NCBI GenBank assembly: GCA_016302935.1
Contig: JAEDMO010000003.1
Span: 1-42,116, forward strand
Direction: 5' to 3'
Source: Bacilli bacterium
Lineage (GTDB): Bacteria > Bacillota_I > Bacilli_A > RF39 > UBA660
Length of the DNA stretch: 42,116 nt
Position numbers and translations under genes: made by a program. A model generated the notes under the pieces. It saw nothing but the letters and a program-made list of their open reading frames with translations. It did no database searches and was not told the origin of the DNA. How positions within the stretch are numbered: position 1 is the stretch's first letter; the number at the start of each line of letters is the position of its first letter. This document shows, in pieces, positions 1 through 8,658 of the stretch.

Positions 1-4
1 TTTG

Positions 5-37
5 GAAAGCCATTCATATGAATGGTTTTCTTTTTTT
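5..37 (+). terminator. Rho-independent terminator of a gene left of the window
   Basis: A palindromic stem (CCATTCATATGAATGG core, flanked by GAAA and TTTC) is followed on the plus strand by an uninterrupted T run at about 27-37. The gene it would terminate lies outside the window. Confidence 0.6.
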
Positions 38-38
38 A

Positions 39-67
39 TAAAAAAAGGATAGACTGCTCTATCCTTT
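39..67 (-). terminator. Terminator of the ssp gene
   Basis: On the minus strand AAAGGATAGA, a four-base loop and TCTATCCTTT form a perfect stem at 44-67, followed by a T run (A run at 39-46 on the plus strand). It lies immediately after the spore protein stop codon. Confidence 0.75.
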
Positions 68-71
68 ATAT

Positions 72-281
72 TTATTTGCTTTGTGTATAATTTCCACTAC
101 TTAATTGAGATTCACCCATTTTCACTAATCTCTTAGTGATTTCTCCACCAACTGAACCGTTAGCTCTTGAAGTAGTGTCTGGTCCTAAATTTACACCAAA
201 TTCATTAGCTATTTCATATTTCATTCTTTCGATAGCTTGTTTTGCACCAGGAACAACCATTTTGCTGTTTGAATTATTCAT
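72..281 (-). CDS. Alpha/beta-type small acid-soluble spore protein (SASP)
   Basis: Spore DNA-binding protein of 69 residues. Members coat forespore DNA, protect it from UV and heat, and are cleaved by the GPR protease at germination. The family signatures are clear: a YEIANEFGV segment, where GPR cleaves after the Glu, and the conserved block from NLGPDTTSRANGSVGGEITKRL. Length is normal for the family. I chose the ATG at 281 because AGGAGGTG (288-295) sits 6-7 bases upstream; an upstream in-frame GTG lies inside that ribosome binding site. The gene has its own terminator and a candidate forespore promoter, so it is monocistronic. Which ssp paralogue it is cannot be told. Confidence 0.95.
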   Translation of the reverse strand: MNNSNSKMVVPGAKQAIERMKYEIANEFGVNLGPDTTSRANGSVGGEITKRLVKMGESQLSSGNYTQSK

Positions 282-302
282 TGTTTTCACCTCCTACATT
301 AG

Positions 303-331
303 TAGGATGTCTCTAAATGACAATTTAATAC
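303..331 (-). promoter_or_regulatory. Candidate forespore (sigma-G/F-type) promoter of ssp
   Basis: The minus strand carries GTATT (327-331) and CATCCTA (303-309) 17 bases apart. The -10 fits the sigma-G pattern CATnnTA; the -35 is one base off GHATR. The implied start near 296 would begin the mRNA almost at the Shine-Dalgarno sequence, which is unusually short. Confidence 0.45.
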
Positions 332-361
332 ATTTTATTCGCTGGTAATTTATGGTTAAAT

Positions 362-1531
362 TTAGATTGTTTCTTTTGAACTTATAACAATGGTATTTTT
401 TTGATTTACACACTCTTCTATTAATTTTTCATAATCAAACTTTGCTTCTTCTTTTAGGCAATTATCTAATTTTGGATTTATCACTGGGTGTTTTGGCAAA
501 AATATTGTACAGCAATCTTCATATGGTAATATTGATGTTTCATATGTTTTTATTTTTTTGGCTAATGCTATTATTTCCAATTTGTCAAGGCAACACACTG
601 GTCTTATTACTGGAAAATTAGTAACACTATTAATAACTTCCATACTTGTTAGTGTTTGGCTGGCAACTTGGCCAATACTTTCACCGTTAATAATGCAATG
701 ACATTTATTTTTTTTAGCTATTTTTTCACTAATTCGATACATCATTCTTCGCATTATGGTTATCATATAAGTAGGATTACAATTTTTATATATAGCTTCT
801 TGTATTTCGGTAAAGTTAATTATGTGTAGTTTAATATTAGGTGTATATTCGGTTAATATATTAACTAACTTTTCTACTTTTAATCTTGCTTGAAGGCTAG
901 TATGCGGTGGCGATTCGAAGTATATACATTCTACGTTTATACCTCGTTTTAAGGCTAAATATAGCGCAACTGGCGAATCTATACCACCAGATAACATTAA
1001 TAGTCCTTTGCCTTGAACACCAACTGGGTAACCGCCTATTCCTTTTATTTCAGAGGCGTATATATAAGTATAATCGTTTCTTATTTCTATTTTTAAAGTA
1101 TATTCTGGGTTATGAACATCAACTTTGATATTTTCAATATTTTTTAAAAGATACCCTCCTAAATAGCTACTTACTTCCATACTATTCATTTCAAAGTTTT
1201 TGTTACTTCTATTTGTTTCTACTTTAAATGTTTTAAAATTAAATGTCTTGGCAACTTCAAGGGCAGTAGATGATATTTCATTAATATTATTATTAACTCT
1301 ATAGCATATTACTATACTATGAATACCAAATATATTAGTCAATTTATCTTTTATTTTATCAATATCTTTTTCATCACAAGTGATGAACATACGAACTCTA
1401 TTTTTAGTTATAATGCAGTTATAGTTTTTTAAAATTTGTTTTATGTTTTGATATAATGTATTAACAAATAAATTGCGATTTTGTTTTTTTGTAGTTAATT
1501 CACCATATTTTATTAATATTAGTCTATTCAT
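362..1531 (-). CDS. thiI: tRNA 4-thiouridine synthase ThiI
   Basis: ATP-dependent enzyme that activates tRNA U8 for sulfur transfer to make 4-thiouridine, and can supply sulfur for thiamine synthesis. The 389 residues hold an N-terminal ferredoxin-like/THUMP part (about 1-165) and an adenylation domain with the PP-loop SGGIDS at 181-186. YEDCCT at 338-342 has the conserved cysteine pair. The C-terminal rhodanese domain of E. coli ThiI is absent, as in Bacillus. It starts 8 bases after the RNase J2-like stop with AGGTG upstream, so the two are co-transcribed. The NifS-type cysteine desulfurase often next to thiI in Bacillota is not here. Confidence 0.95.
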   Translation of the reverse strand: MNRLILIKYGELTTKKQNRNLFVNTLYQNIKQILKNYNCIITKNRVRMFITCDEKDIDKIKDKLTNIFGIHSIVICYRVNNNINEISSTALEVAKTFNFKTFKVETNRSNKNFEMNSMEVSSYLGGYLLKNIENIKVDVHNPEYTLKIEIRNDYTYIYASEIKGIGGYPVGVQGKGLLMLSGGIDSPVALYLALKRGINVECIYFESPPHTSLQARLKVEKLVNILTEYTPNIKLHIINFTEIQEAIYKNCNPTYMITIMRRMMYRISEKIAKKNKCHCIINGESIGQVASQTLTSMEVINSVTNFPVIRPVCCLDKLEIIALAKKIKTYETSILPYEDCCTIFLPKHPVINPKLDNCLKEEAKFDYEKLIEECVNQKNTIVISSKETI

Positions 1532-1539
1532 CTTTGCAC

Positions 1540-3186
1540 CTATATTTCATTTAATACTGTTATAATCATCGGATTACATTCAGTTTCTTTGTATAAGAAT
1601 GTCGATAATTTTTCTCTTATTAATGTTTTAATTTTATTATAATCTAAATAATTACCATTTACATTTTCATATACTATGGTGTTTGATAATTTAATGATAT
1701 CTTCAATTAATTTGGCATTATCTTTAACATAAACAAAACCTCTTGTTAGTACTTCTGGTCCTGATAAAATTTTTTTAGTTTTTTTATCTAAGGTTATGGC
1801 TACAATAACAATACCATTATCTTTTAATATTTCGCGGTCTTTTAAAACTAATTGACCAACATCATCATTGGAATTACCGTCGATTAGGGTCGTTCCACAT
1901 GGTACTTTTTCATATGTATCTATTGCTACACCATCTTCTATAGTTATTACTTCACCATTTTGTTTTAGAAAAATATTTTCTTTTGGTATACCTAATTTGT
2001 ATGCTAAATCGGCGTTTTCTACTTGATAACGATATTCTCCTTTAATTGGGAAATAGTATTTTGGTTTCATCAAATCGATCATTAACATTATATCTTCGCT
2101 TGAAGCGTGATGTGATAAATTATTTTTAGGGGATAATGTTACTACATCGCATCCTATTTTAGCAATATTATCTAATACTTCATAGTATATTTTTTCTTTT
2201 CCTTCATATAAAGGTATTGCTATAAAGATGGTATCTTGTTCTTTTAATTTAATGTATTTGTCATAGCCACCTACTATTTTTATTAGGCTAGAAAATGGTT
2301 TTTCTTTTTCGTTTGATACCAATATAACAACATTATTATCGTTTATGTTGCTTAAATCACCTATAATATCTTTATTCACTTTAATATATCCATCGTTTAT
2401 TCCATCGTTTATAGTATTTTGTAGTTTTTTACCCATAATTATTACTTTTCTATTGGTCTTTGATACTTCATTAAATAATTCTTGTATTCTATATATATGG
2501 GATGTTAAAACATTGAAAATAATTCTATTTTCTTTTGTATTTAAAGTTTCTTTAATTAATGATGAGATACGATGATTAGGTGATGTATATCCTGGTTTTG
2601 CTGCGTACACAGATTCGCAAAGAAGACATAGTACTCCTTGTTTTCCAATGTATGCTAGTTTACCTATATCAGTTTTATAAGGACCTTGCATTAATGAGTC
2701 GAATACAAAATCTAGGGCAATAAATATCACACCATCTTTGGTATATACGGCATAGCCAAGGTTATCTGGTATGGAATGTGACAAACTTACAGGAAATATA
2801 TTGATACCAGATACGTTAATTGTTTTATGTGGTTTTATTTCTATTAAATTGACATTTTTCATATCTTTTGGTTCTAAATCTTTTTTTACAATATCTAATG
2901 TAAATTTAGACGCATAAATATCAACGTTATTTAAATAAGGGATAATATCACCTAACGCCCCTATATTTTCATCGTGGCCGTGAGTTAAAAAGATACCCTT
3001 TATCCTTTCTTTATTTTCTTTTAAATAATCAATATTAGGAATAATATAATCTATTCCTAACGCTGTTCCTTCGGTGTATTTTAAACCGGCTTCGAAAACT
3101 AAAATGTTTTTATCTATTTCAATAACATACATATTTTTACCAGTTTCATTTAATCCACCTAGAGCATAAATTTTAATTTTACTCAT
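1540..3186 (-). CDS. RNase J paralogue with altered metal site (J2-like)
   Basis: Metallo-beta-lactamase/beta-CASP ribonuclease family, 548 residues, full length. The N-terminal fold and the C-terminal RNase J domain (about 450-548) are recognisable, but the HxHxDH zinc motif reads HGHDEN at 69-74, so Asp and the final His are lost. The TGDFKFD block is ALDFVFD, and the late SGHG region is LSHHA. Such losses are typical of RNase J2, which has little activity alone and partners RNase J1. The intact paralogue is at 17450-19120. An AAAGGAG ribosome binding site precedes the ATG at 3186, and thiI follows in the operon. A J2-type partner role is inferred from these residues. Confidence 0.85.
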   Translation of the reverse strand: MSKIKIYALGGLNETGKNMYVIEIDKNILVFEAGLKYTEGTALGIDYIIPNIDYLKENKERIKGIFLTHGHDENIGALGDIIPYLNNVDIYASKFTLDIVKKDLEPKDMKNVNLIEIKPHKTINVSGINIFPVSLSHSIPDNLGYAVYTKDGVIFIALDFVFDSLMQGPYKTDIGKLAYIGKQGVLCLLCESVYAAKPGYTSPNHRISSLIKETLNTKENRIIFNVLTSHIYRIQELFNEVSKTNRKVIIMGKKLQNTINDGINDGYIKVNKDIIGDLSNINDNNVVILVSNEKEKPFSSLIKIVGGYDKYIKLKEQDTIFIAIPLYEGKEKIYYEVLDNIAKIGCDVVTLSPKNNLSHHASSEDIMLMIDLMKPKYYFPIKGEYRYQVENADLAYKLGIPKENIFLKQNGEVITIEDGVAIDTYEKVPCGTTLIDGNSNDDVGQLVLKDREILKDNGIVIVAITLDKKTKKILSGPEVLTRGFVYVKDNAKLIEDIIKLSNTIVYENVNGNYLDYNKIKTLIREKLSTFLYKETECNPMIITVLNEI

Positions 3187-3231
3187 AAATCTCCTTTCTT
3201 TAAAATTTAATAAAAGTATAAAGACTTACCA

Positions 3232-3260
3232 ATTATAACAAAAAAATAAAAAAAACTCAA
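3232..3260 (-). promoter_or_regulatory. Sigma-A promoter of the RNase J2-like/thiI operon
   Basis: TTGAGT (3255-3260), a 17-base spacer and TATAAT (3232-3237) with an extended TGn just upstream of the -10. Confidence 0.75.
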
Positions 3261-3326
3261 GGTTTATTATAAAAATTTGACCTTAAAGCTTTTTTGAAAA
3301 TTAAATTTAATAATAATTTTTATTAG

Positions 3327-4166
3327 TTATTCTTCACTTAGCAAGGTAGAGAGGGTTACAATTTTATAACCTTTGCTATTTATAAAATTAATTATACTAG
3401 GTAATTCTTTTAATGATTGACTATTTACATCTAGTAAGATTATACTGCCACTGGTAAGATTATTTTTTATTTCATTATAGGGACTTTTTTGGGTAATGAT
3501 ATTTGGTTTTATAACATAGTTAGTAACAATGTTACAGGTTTTTAATGTATTTTCATTTTCTTCTTTAGTAAGACAATATATACTTTTATTATTTGCATTA
3601 TGGTTTATAAGATTGTTTGCAAATAGTAATAGACTTTCTGTATAGTTACCACTATAGCCATAGTTATATATTTCTTTATTAGTACTTAGTTTTTTTATGG
3701 TTTTTAGATTATTATTTAGATAATCAGCGGTGATGAAGTAATTTACTTTAGTATCTTTTATAATAGTATTTAGCTGCTCTACTTTGTCATTTGTATCTAA
3801 GATAAACAATAATGATACTTGATTACGTATGGGATTACCCTGGATTATATATTTATCCTGGTTATGTACTAGAGATATTGATGGTTTTACTTTTTTATAT
3901 TTTAATAATTTTATATCAAAATACCCTACTTTTTTAATATTACTATAACTTTTATCTATATCAATTTCTTTGCCACTGATGCCAGGAATAATGGTATTTC
4001 CTTTAATTATAGCATTTACTGGAGCTTGATAATATTTATTTTTAATACTTTCTAATTCAATCATTATAGGATCTTGTTCTTTTACAACTGTTACTGTTTG
4101 TTCTGTTATAAAAAAACTAAAACAAATTATGGTAAATAGTCCTATTATTTGAAATGCTTTTTTCAA
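3327..4166 (-). CDS. Polysaccharide-deacetylase-like membrane protein, metal ligands missing
   Basis: About 279 residues with an N-terminal membrane anchor (roughly 5-22). The C-terminal half follows the NodB fold: a strand ending FILDTND where active enzymes have the catalytic FDDG, a middle helix-strand region, and an end (GSIILLDVNSQSLKELP, then GYKIVTLSTLL) matching the closing motif of peptidoglycan/spore-cortex deacetylases. The HxxxH zinc motif is absent, the matching segment being tyrosine/asparagine rich. I read it as a NodB-fold pseudoenzyme at the outer face of the membrane. The TTG at 4166 is preferred over GTG at 4175 because the GTG lies within the AGGTGAT ribosome binding site. 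A terminator separates it from the pilin operon upstream. Confidence 0.6.
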   Translation of the reverse strand: MKKAFQIIGLFTIICFSFFITEQTVTVVKEQDPIMIELESIKNKYYQAPVNAIIKGNTIIPGISGKEIDIDKSYSNIKKVGYFDIKLLKYKKVKPSISLVHNQDKYIIQGNPIRNQVSLLFILDTNDKVEQLNTIIKDTKVNYFITADYLNNNLKTIKKLSTNKEIYNYGYSGNYTESLLLFANNLINHNANNKSIYCLTKEENENTLKTCNIVTNYVIKPNIITQKSPYNEIKNNLTSGSIILLDVNSQSLKELPSIINFINSKGYKIVTLSTLLSEE

Positions 4167-4210
4167 TATGATCACCTACATAATTATATGAATTTATAAT
4201 GATATTATTA

Positions 4211-4249
4211 AAATAAAAAGCTAAGACAATTTTTTATGTTGTTTTAGCT
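4211..4249 (-). terminator. Terminator of the prepilin/SPOR operon
   Basis: AGCTAAAACAA pairs with TTGTCTTAGCT (one G-U pair) on the minus strand, followed by TTTTTATTTT. The stop codon of the SPOR-domain gene lies in the loop. Confidence 0.75.
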
Positions 4250-4692
4250 AATTTTATTTGATTTGATTCTTGATATATTTTTAACATTTCATCTAATATT
4301 TCTTGAATTTTGCTATTATCAGAGGTGTTTTTTAATTCTATATCATATTTTTTAATTTGACTATTAATAGTTGGATTATCTAGATAATATTCATTTATAA
4401 TTATATCTTCATTATATATTTTTTTTATTTTATTAATATTATCTTTATCTTTAGTAATTGCCATAATGGTTTTATAAAGTCCATCATCTTGATAGTAGAT
4501 ATAATTTTTTAAGGTAGTATTTTTTTTCATACTATCTAAGGTGGTGTATGCTCCTGTTTGGAGAAGATATACTTTGGTACTATCTAAGATAGCATCTGTT
4601 TTTTCTTTGTATATTTTGAAAACAAAATTACCACAAAAATAGCCAAATAGAATTGAAAGTATTAAAGGTATTATCATTTTTTTTAAATTCAT
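4234..4692 (-). CDS. SPOR-domain-like single-pass membrane protein
   Basis: 152 residues: one membrane segment (about 6-26), a short linker, then a region beginning VYLLQTGAYTTLDSMKKN at about 42. This has the pattern of the first SPOR strand (fxlQlGaf, followed by a helix), with a second alpha/beta unit after it. SPOR domains bind denuded septal glycan, so septum or engulfment localisation is possible. It is third in the operon after two prepilins, 63 bases downstream of the large one, with GGTGAT before the ATG. The SPOR call rests on a short motif and is moderate; a role with the pilins is inferred from position only. Confidence 0.6.
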   Translation of the reverse strand: MNLKKMIIPLILSILFGYFCGNFVFKIYKEKTDAILDSTKVYLLQTGAYTTLDSMKKNTTLKNYIYYQDDGLYKTIMAITKDKDNINKIKKIYNEDIIINEYYLDNPTINSQIKKYDIELKNTSDNSKIQEILDEMLKIYQESNQIKLAKTT

Positions 4693-4755
4693 ATTATCAC
4701 CATATATAATATATTATATTGTTATGGTGGAATATGTCGAATTATGAATAAAGAA

Positions 4756-6717
4756 TTATTTTTTGGTGATTACTGAGCGGGCAGTATAAGTATTACCACT
4801 ACCTTGAGTGGTTTTAAAATAGAAAATACTGTTAGCGTTTCCTCTGGCATACCAAGTATGAAAAGATGTACATCCCGGTATGGTATCCACAAAGTTAGTA
4901 GGTTCTGTCATACATTCAGAATCTGTTATCCAACTACCTGAGTTAGTTATTTCTTCTAGATTTTTAATTTCATATGTGGCATCCCCTTTAATGTATGCTA
5001 GGGATTTATCATAATCACCCGATTGGGTTGTTAACTCATATAAATCATAATATTTGTTGCTTGGAAATTCTATTGGTTTTCCATAAGAACCATAGTAATT
5101 ATCTTGTTCGTTTTTTATCCCTTCATAGTAACAATCGCTATCTCCTACTGTTCTACACTCTTTGGTATTTCTTGCTTTTGAAGATACATAATCATTAGCA
5201 TTAGTATTATATATTTGTCCTATAAAATTGGAATGGTTATAATTTTTATCATCTGCTGAATAAGGATATTCAAGATTTTGGCCAACAATTACACCAAAGT
5301 TACCCATGACGTGTTCTTGTTTAGAAGATTTCATATCATATACTCCATAAATGTTATTTGTTGTACTTTGATTAATATTTTGTATCATCCAGCCAGAACC
5401 ACCACCTGAATAGTCAGTAGTATTTTCTTCAATACTATTACAAGTACTATCACCATTATTGCAAATTCCATATTGGCTATATGCTAAATATGATATTGCT
5501 CCCCAATCGGTATTTTTTAACATATGAACATCATAATTATTTTGACCAGTAGTTGTTAAATAGTCATTAAATTTTTGAGATTGTTGATACTGTCTAGAAA
5601 TTAGGGCTAATTTACTTATTCCGGTATTTGGTTTGGCAGTTGGGGATGCTATTGAACCTGTACTTTTGAATTTTGATACCCAGATGCCATTTTGTTCGGT
5701 ATTGCCAAAGGTAAATGATGGATGGGTTAATAAACTTCCTTCTTTATTTCCATTTTGTTTGGTATCAGTAGAGTTTTCAAAATTTATGCATATTTGTTTC
5801 ATGGTGGTTTGGTTTTCAGAAAATAGTTCATAACTGTATCTTGGGATCCAAACATAGTATGCTAAGATATTCGATGATGTTATGGTAGTTCCTGCTGTAG
5901 CGTTCATATAGTTTGTTCTTGTTTCACTATTTACCATTACAGCATTAGCCCATTTACCTTCATAATAATTATACCAATCGTTATCTTGATTATTTATATC
6001 GGCTTTTTTTATTACTTCACCATCAAATTTTATTGGTATCATACCATCTGGTAGTTCTGGAGATGTTGGTGCGTTTTGGTAATTAAAACATGGTGGAATA
6101 TCAATTGTTACTTCTATATTGTTATAGGGAATAGTAATGTTAATGCCATAATCATTTTCTAAAAATTGTGATGTAGCATTAAAGTTAATAGTTACTAGTC
6201 CATTATTTTTTAATATGTCAGAATCATCGTTGTTGGGATTACATATTAAAATTTGATTAGCATCTTCTTCTTCAACTACATTGGTACCATAGCAATTGTT
6301 TTCTATGCTTACTGTGCCTATTGTTAAATCGGAAGATAAATCTTTTTCATAATAATAATCCGTTTTGTTGTAAGTTCCATTTTCTATTGTTCCATATTGA
6401 ACATTTTTATTTTCAGTATTAATTCCAAATCTTTTGGTTATTTTGGTATCGTTAGTTTGGTAAGTAATATCTACACAACGATAATTTCCTTGGTTACAAC
6501 TAAAATCTATTTTAGATACTGGCATACTGTTAATATCATCCATTACAGTTTTGGTAATGATATTTTTATCAGCGATAAAGATAGTTTCTTTATATAAATC
6601 GTCACTTTTACTTTTGAAATTAAAGGTTAAATCAATTAAAAAATACATTATAGCAAAAGCAATAGTAGCTGATAAAACGATTTCCACAATTAAATAGCCT
6701 TTATTATTTAGTTTCAT
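4756..6717 (-). CDS. Large prepilin fused to a sulfatase-modifying-factor/lectin-like domain
   Basis: 653 residues. The N-terminus is a class III signal: NNKG then YLIVE, with Glu at mature position 5, and a long hydrophobic helix. After about 200 residues of beta-rich stalk comes a domain (about 222-653) with the word order of formylglycine-generating-enzyme-like C-type-lectin folds common in uncultured gut Bacillota: AYYVWIPRYSYELF, THPSFTFG, GIWVSKF, DWGAISYLAYSQYG, YGVYDM and HVMGN. Sulfatase-activating cysteines are not evident, so it is probably a binding domain and the protein an adhesive pilin or pilus tip. It begins 1 base after the stop of the preceding prepilin gene (GGTGGTGTAATATG), so translation is probably coupled. 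Confidence 0.8.
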   Translation of the reverse strand: MKLNNKGYLIVEIVLSATIAFAIMYFLIDLTFNFKSKSDDLYKETIFIADKNIITKTVMDDINSMPVSKIDFSCNQGNYRCVDITYQTNDTKITKRFGINTENKNVQYGTIENGTYNKTDYYYEKDLSSDLTIGTVSIENNCYGTNVVEEEDANQILICNPNNDDSDILKNNGLVTINFNATSQFLENDYGINITIPYNNIEVTIDIPPCFNYQNAPTSPELPDGMIPIKFDGEVIKKADINNQDNDWYNYYEGKWANAVMVNSETRTNYMNATAGTTITSSNILAYYVWIPRYSYELFSENQTTMKQICINFENSTDTKQNGNKEGSLLTHPSFTFGNTEQNGIWVSKFKSTGSIASPTAKPNTGISKLALISRQYQQSQKFNDYLTTTGQNNYDVHMLKNTDWGAISYLAYSQYGICNNGDSTCNSIEENTTDYSGGGSGWMIQNINQSTTNNIYGVYDMKSSKQEHVMGNFGVIVGQNLEYPYSADDKNYNHSNFIGQIYNTNANDYVSSKARNTKECRTVGDSDCYYEGIKNEQDNYYGSYGKPIEFPSNKYYDLYELTTQSGDYDKSLAYIKGDATYEIKNLEEITNSGSWITDSECMTEPTNFVDTIPGCTSFHTWYARGNANSIFYFKTTQGSGNTYTARSVITKK

Positions 6718-6718
6718 A

Positions 6719-7210
6719 TTACACCACCTTTAGATTGGCAAAATAATCTTTTTTATCTTTAATGATTATATGATATGTATTATCTTCTTCAATACTTTTC
6801 AATAGGATATTTAAATACTTTTCTAAAGCAACATCATTATTTTGTTTTAATAGATTGATGTTTTCTTTATTGTATTTTACTAAATACATTTTATCAATAT
6901 TGTATCTTTTATATACTGCTTGGCAGTATTGGTTAAAGGCTGAGCTTTCCCCTACACTTTTACAATATTCATTAATGTCTATATAATTTTCAGTATTATT
7001 TAAAAGGTCTGTTAATTTAAATTCATCTATTAAAAGATTTTTTATAGTTTGTCCGGCATATAGACAGTCAATACTATAATATTTGCTTCTTTCTTTATAG
7101 TTTATGGAAGCTGTATTGAAGCCAGTATAGAGTGCTACCATCGTTCCTATTACTACGGCAGAGACAATTACTAATTCTGCTAACATAAAGCCTTTGTTAT
7201 TTTTTTTCAT
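6719..7210 (-). CDS. Type IV prepilin-like protein
   Basis: 163 residues with the prepilin signal KKNNKG|FMLAELV: cleavage after Gly, Phe at mature +1, Glu at +5 and a hydrophobic helix of about 20 residues. The rest is an unrecognised globular part with cysteines near 45, 83 and 95. It is the first gene of the operon 7210-4234, head-to-head with the assembly ATPase at 7313. Size and lack of a lectin-like domain suggest a minor pilin or pseudopilin. The start has AAGGTGG upstream. Confidence 0.8.
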   Translation of the reverse strand: MKKNNKGFMLAELVIVSAVVIGTMVALYTGFNTASINYKERSKYYSIDCLYAGQTIKNLLIDEFKLTDLLNNTENYIDINEYCKSVGESSAFNQYCQAVYKRYNIDKMYLVKYNKENINLLKQNNDVALEKYLNILLKSIEEDNTYHIIIKDKKDYFANLKVV

Positions 7211-7312
7211 TTATCCACCTTCTTTTATACTTGCCTTTATTGTAAATATATTATATAATATTTTTAGAATAAATACTAGTATTTTGTGATAAGAATATTA
7301 AAGGGTGATACG

Positions 7313-8563
7313 ATGGGGAAAACTTTTGATTTTAATAAAATGCCTATTGCAGATATTGTAAATGATATTATAATCGATGCTGTTAATAAGGGAGCTTCAG
7401 ATATACACTTCGATCCGCATGATGAAGTTTTAAAAATTAGAATTAGGGTCGATGGTATTTTACAAAATTATGCTGATGTGCCTAATTTGTTTAAAAATAA
7501 TTTAATTACTAGAATTAAAATTATTTCAGGAATGAATATTACAGAGACTAGATTACCACAAGATGGGGCGATAAAACAAGTTCTTAATAATCTTAATTTG
7601 GATATGAGGGTATCTTCTTTACCTACTAAAAAAGGAGAAAAGATAGTTATCCGTATTTTAGATTATTCTATGAGCTTGAAGGGAATCGAATATTTGTATT
7701 TTAATGAAAGTAATTATCAAAAAATACTTAAAATGATTAATAATCCTAATGGTATTATTTTGGTAACTGGGGCGACTGGTAGTGGGAAATCTACTACTGT
7801 TTATTCTTTTTTACAAAAGTTAAATGTTGAGGGTGTTAATATTATTACAGTTGAAGACCCAGTAGAAATGGATATCGAGGGAATTAGTCAGGTACAAGTA
7901 AATAGTGATATTGGGCTTGATTTTTCAACGGTATTAAGATCAATTTTAAGGCAAGACCCTAATGTTATTATGATCGGTGAAATTAGGGATGGTGAAACTG
8001 CTAGAATCGCAGTTAGAGCATCTATTACTGGGCATTTGGTGTTGTCGACATTACATACTAATAATTCTTTAAATACAATCGAGAGACTTTTGGATATGGA
8101 TGTTGAAAGATATTTACTTGCTAGTGCACTTACTGGAATTGTATCACAGAAATTGGCTAGGAAGTTATGTCCAAAATGTAGAGTTAAAAGAGAAACTACA
8201 CCATATGAGAAAAAATTATTTAAAGCGGTTATTGGTCAAGATGTTGATTTTATCTATGTTGCTAAAGGTTGTCCAGAATGTAGTTCTGGATATAGAGGAA
8301 GAATTGCTATTCACGAGGTTTTACTTATTAATCAAGATATTAGAGATGCAATATCCGATGGTATAAAAAAAGAAAAGCTAAGAGAATTAGTTTATAATAG
8401 TGATGTTATTACTCTTTTACAAGATGGTCTTTATAAAGTAGTTGGGGGATTTACTACTTTTGAAGAGATATTGAAATTAATTGAGCTTGATGATGAGATA
8501 AATGATAAGTCAGAAGCTTTAAAAAATGTAGCTAAGGAAACTTTTAGTAATAATATTAGTTAA
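7313..8563 (+). CDS. Type II secretion/type IV pilus assembly ATPase (PilB/GspE/ComGA type)
   Basis: Hexameric cytoplasmic ATPase that powers pilin or pseudopilin polymerisation, 416 residues from the ATG at 7313 (AGGGTGAT upstream). It shows the Asp-box HFDPH near 32, Walker A GATGSGKS at 153-160, Walker B IMIGEIRDGETAR near 220-231, the His-box STLHTNN near 245-251, and the CPKC...CPEC zinc tetracysteine (286, 289, 320, 323). The long N-terminal MshEN domain of classical PilB is absent, as in ComGA. It is alone on the plus strand, divergent from two prepilins, and followed by its own terminator. No GspF/PilC platform gene follows, which is unusual since comGB normally does. Confidence 0.92.
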   Translation: MGKTFDFNKMPIADIVNDIIIDAVNKGASDIHFDPHDEVLKIRIRVDGILQNYADVPNLFKNNLITRIKIISGMNITETRLPQDGAIKQVLNNLNLDMRVSSLPTKKGEKIVIRILDYSMSLKGIEYLYFNESNYQKILKMINNPNGIILVTGATGSGKSTTVYSFLQKLNVEGVNIITVEDPVEMDIEGISQVQVNSDIGLDFSTVLRSILRQDPNVIMIGEIRDGETARIAVRASITGHLVLSTLHTNNSLNTIERLLDMDVERYLLASALTGIVSQKLARKLCPKCRVKRETTPYEKKLFKAVIGQDVDFIYVAKGCPECSSGYRGRIAIHEVLLINQDIRDAISDGIKKEKLRELVYNSDVITLLQDGLYKVVGGFTTFEEILKLIELDDEINDKSEALKNVAKETFSNNIS

Positions 8564-8598
8564 ACTACTATACATTAAAATAGTAGTTTTTATTTTTT
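8562..8598 (+). terminator. Terminator of the pilus ATPase gene
   Basis: AAACTACTAT and ATAGTAGTTT form a 10-bp stem around an 8-base loop, followed by TTTATTTTTT. It begins at the stop codon. Confidence 0.8.
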
Positions 8599-8658
8599 GA
8601 ATGAGAAATAGATGAAAAAATACTATTTTGGGGTTATAATGTTATTGTGGAGGTAGTT

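Noticed and set aside
907..1128. Plus-strand open frame within thiI
   Set aside because: It is antisense to a strongly conserved gene, has no ribosome binding site and shows low-complexity, improbable protein sequence.
4756..6717. Diversity-generating retroelement target
   Set aside because: The fold is suggestive, but no reverse transcriptase, template repeat or accessory gene is in the window, so the claim cannot be supported here.
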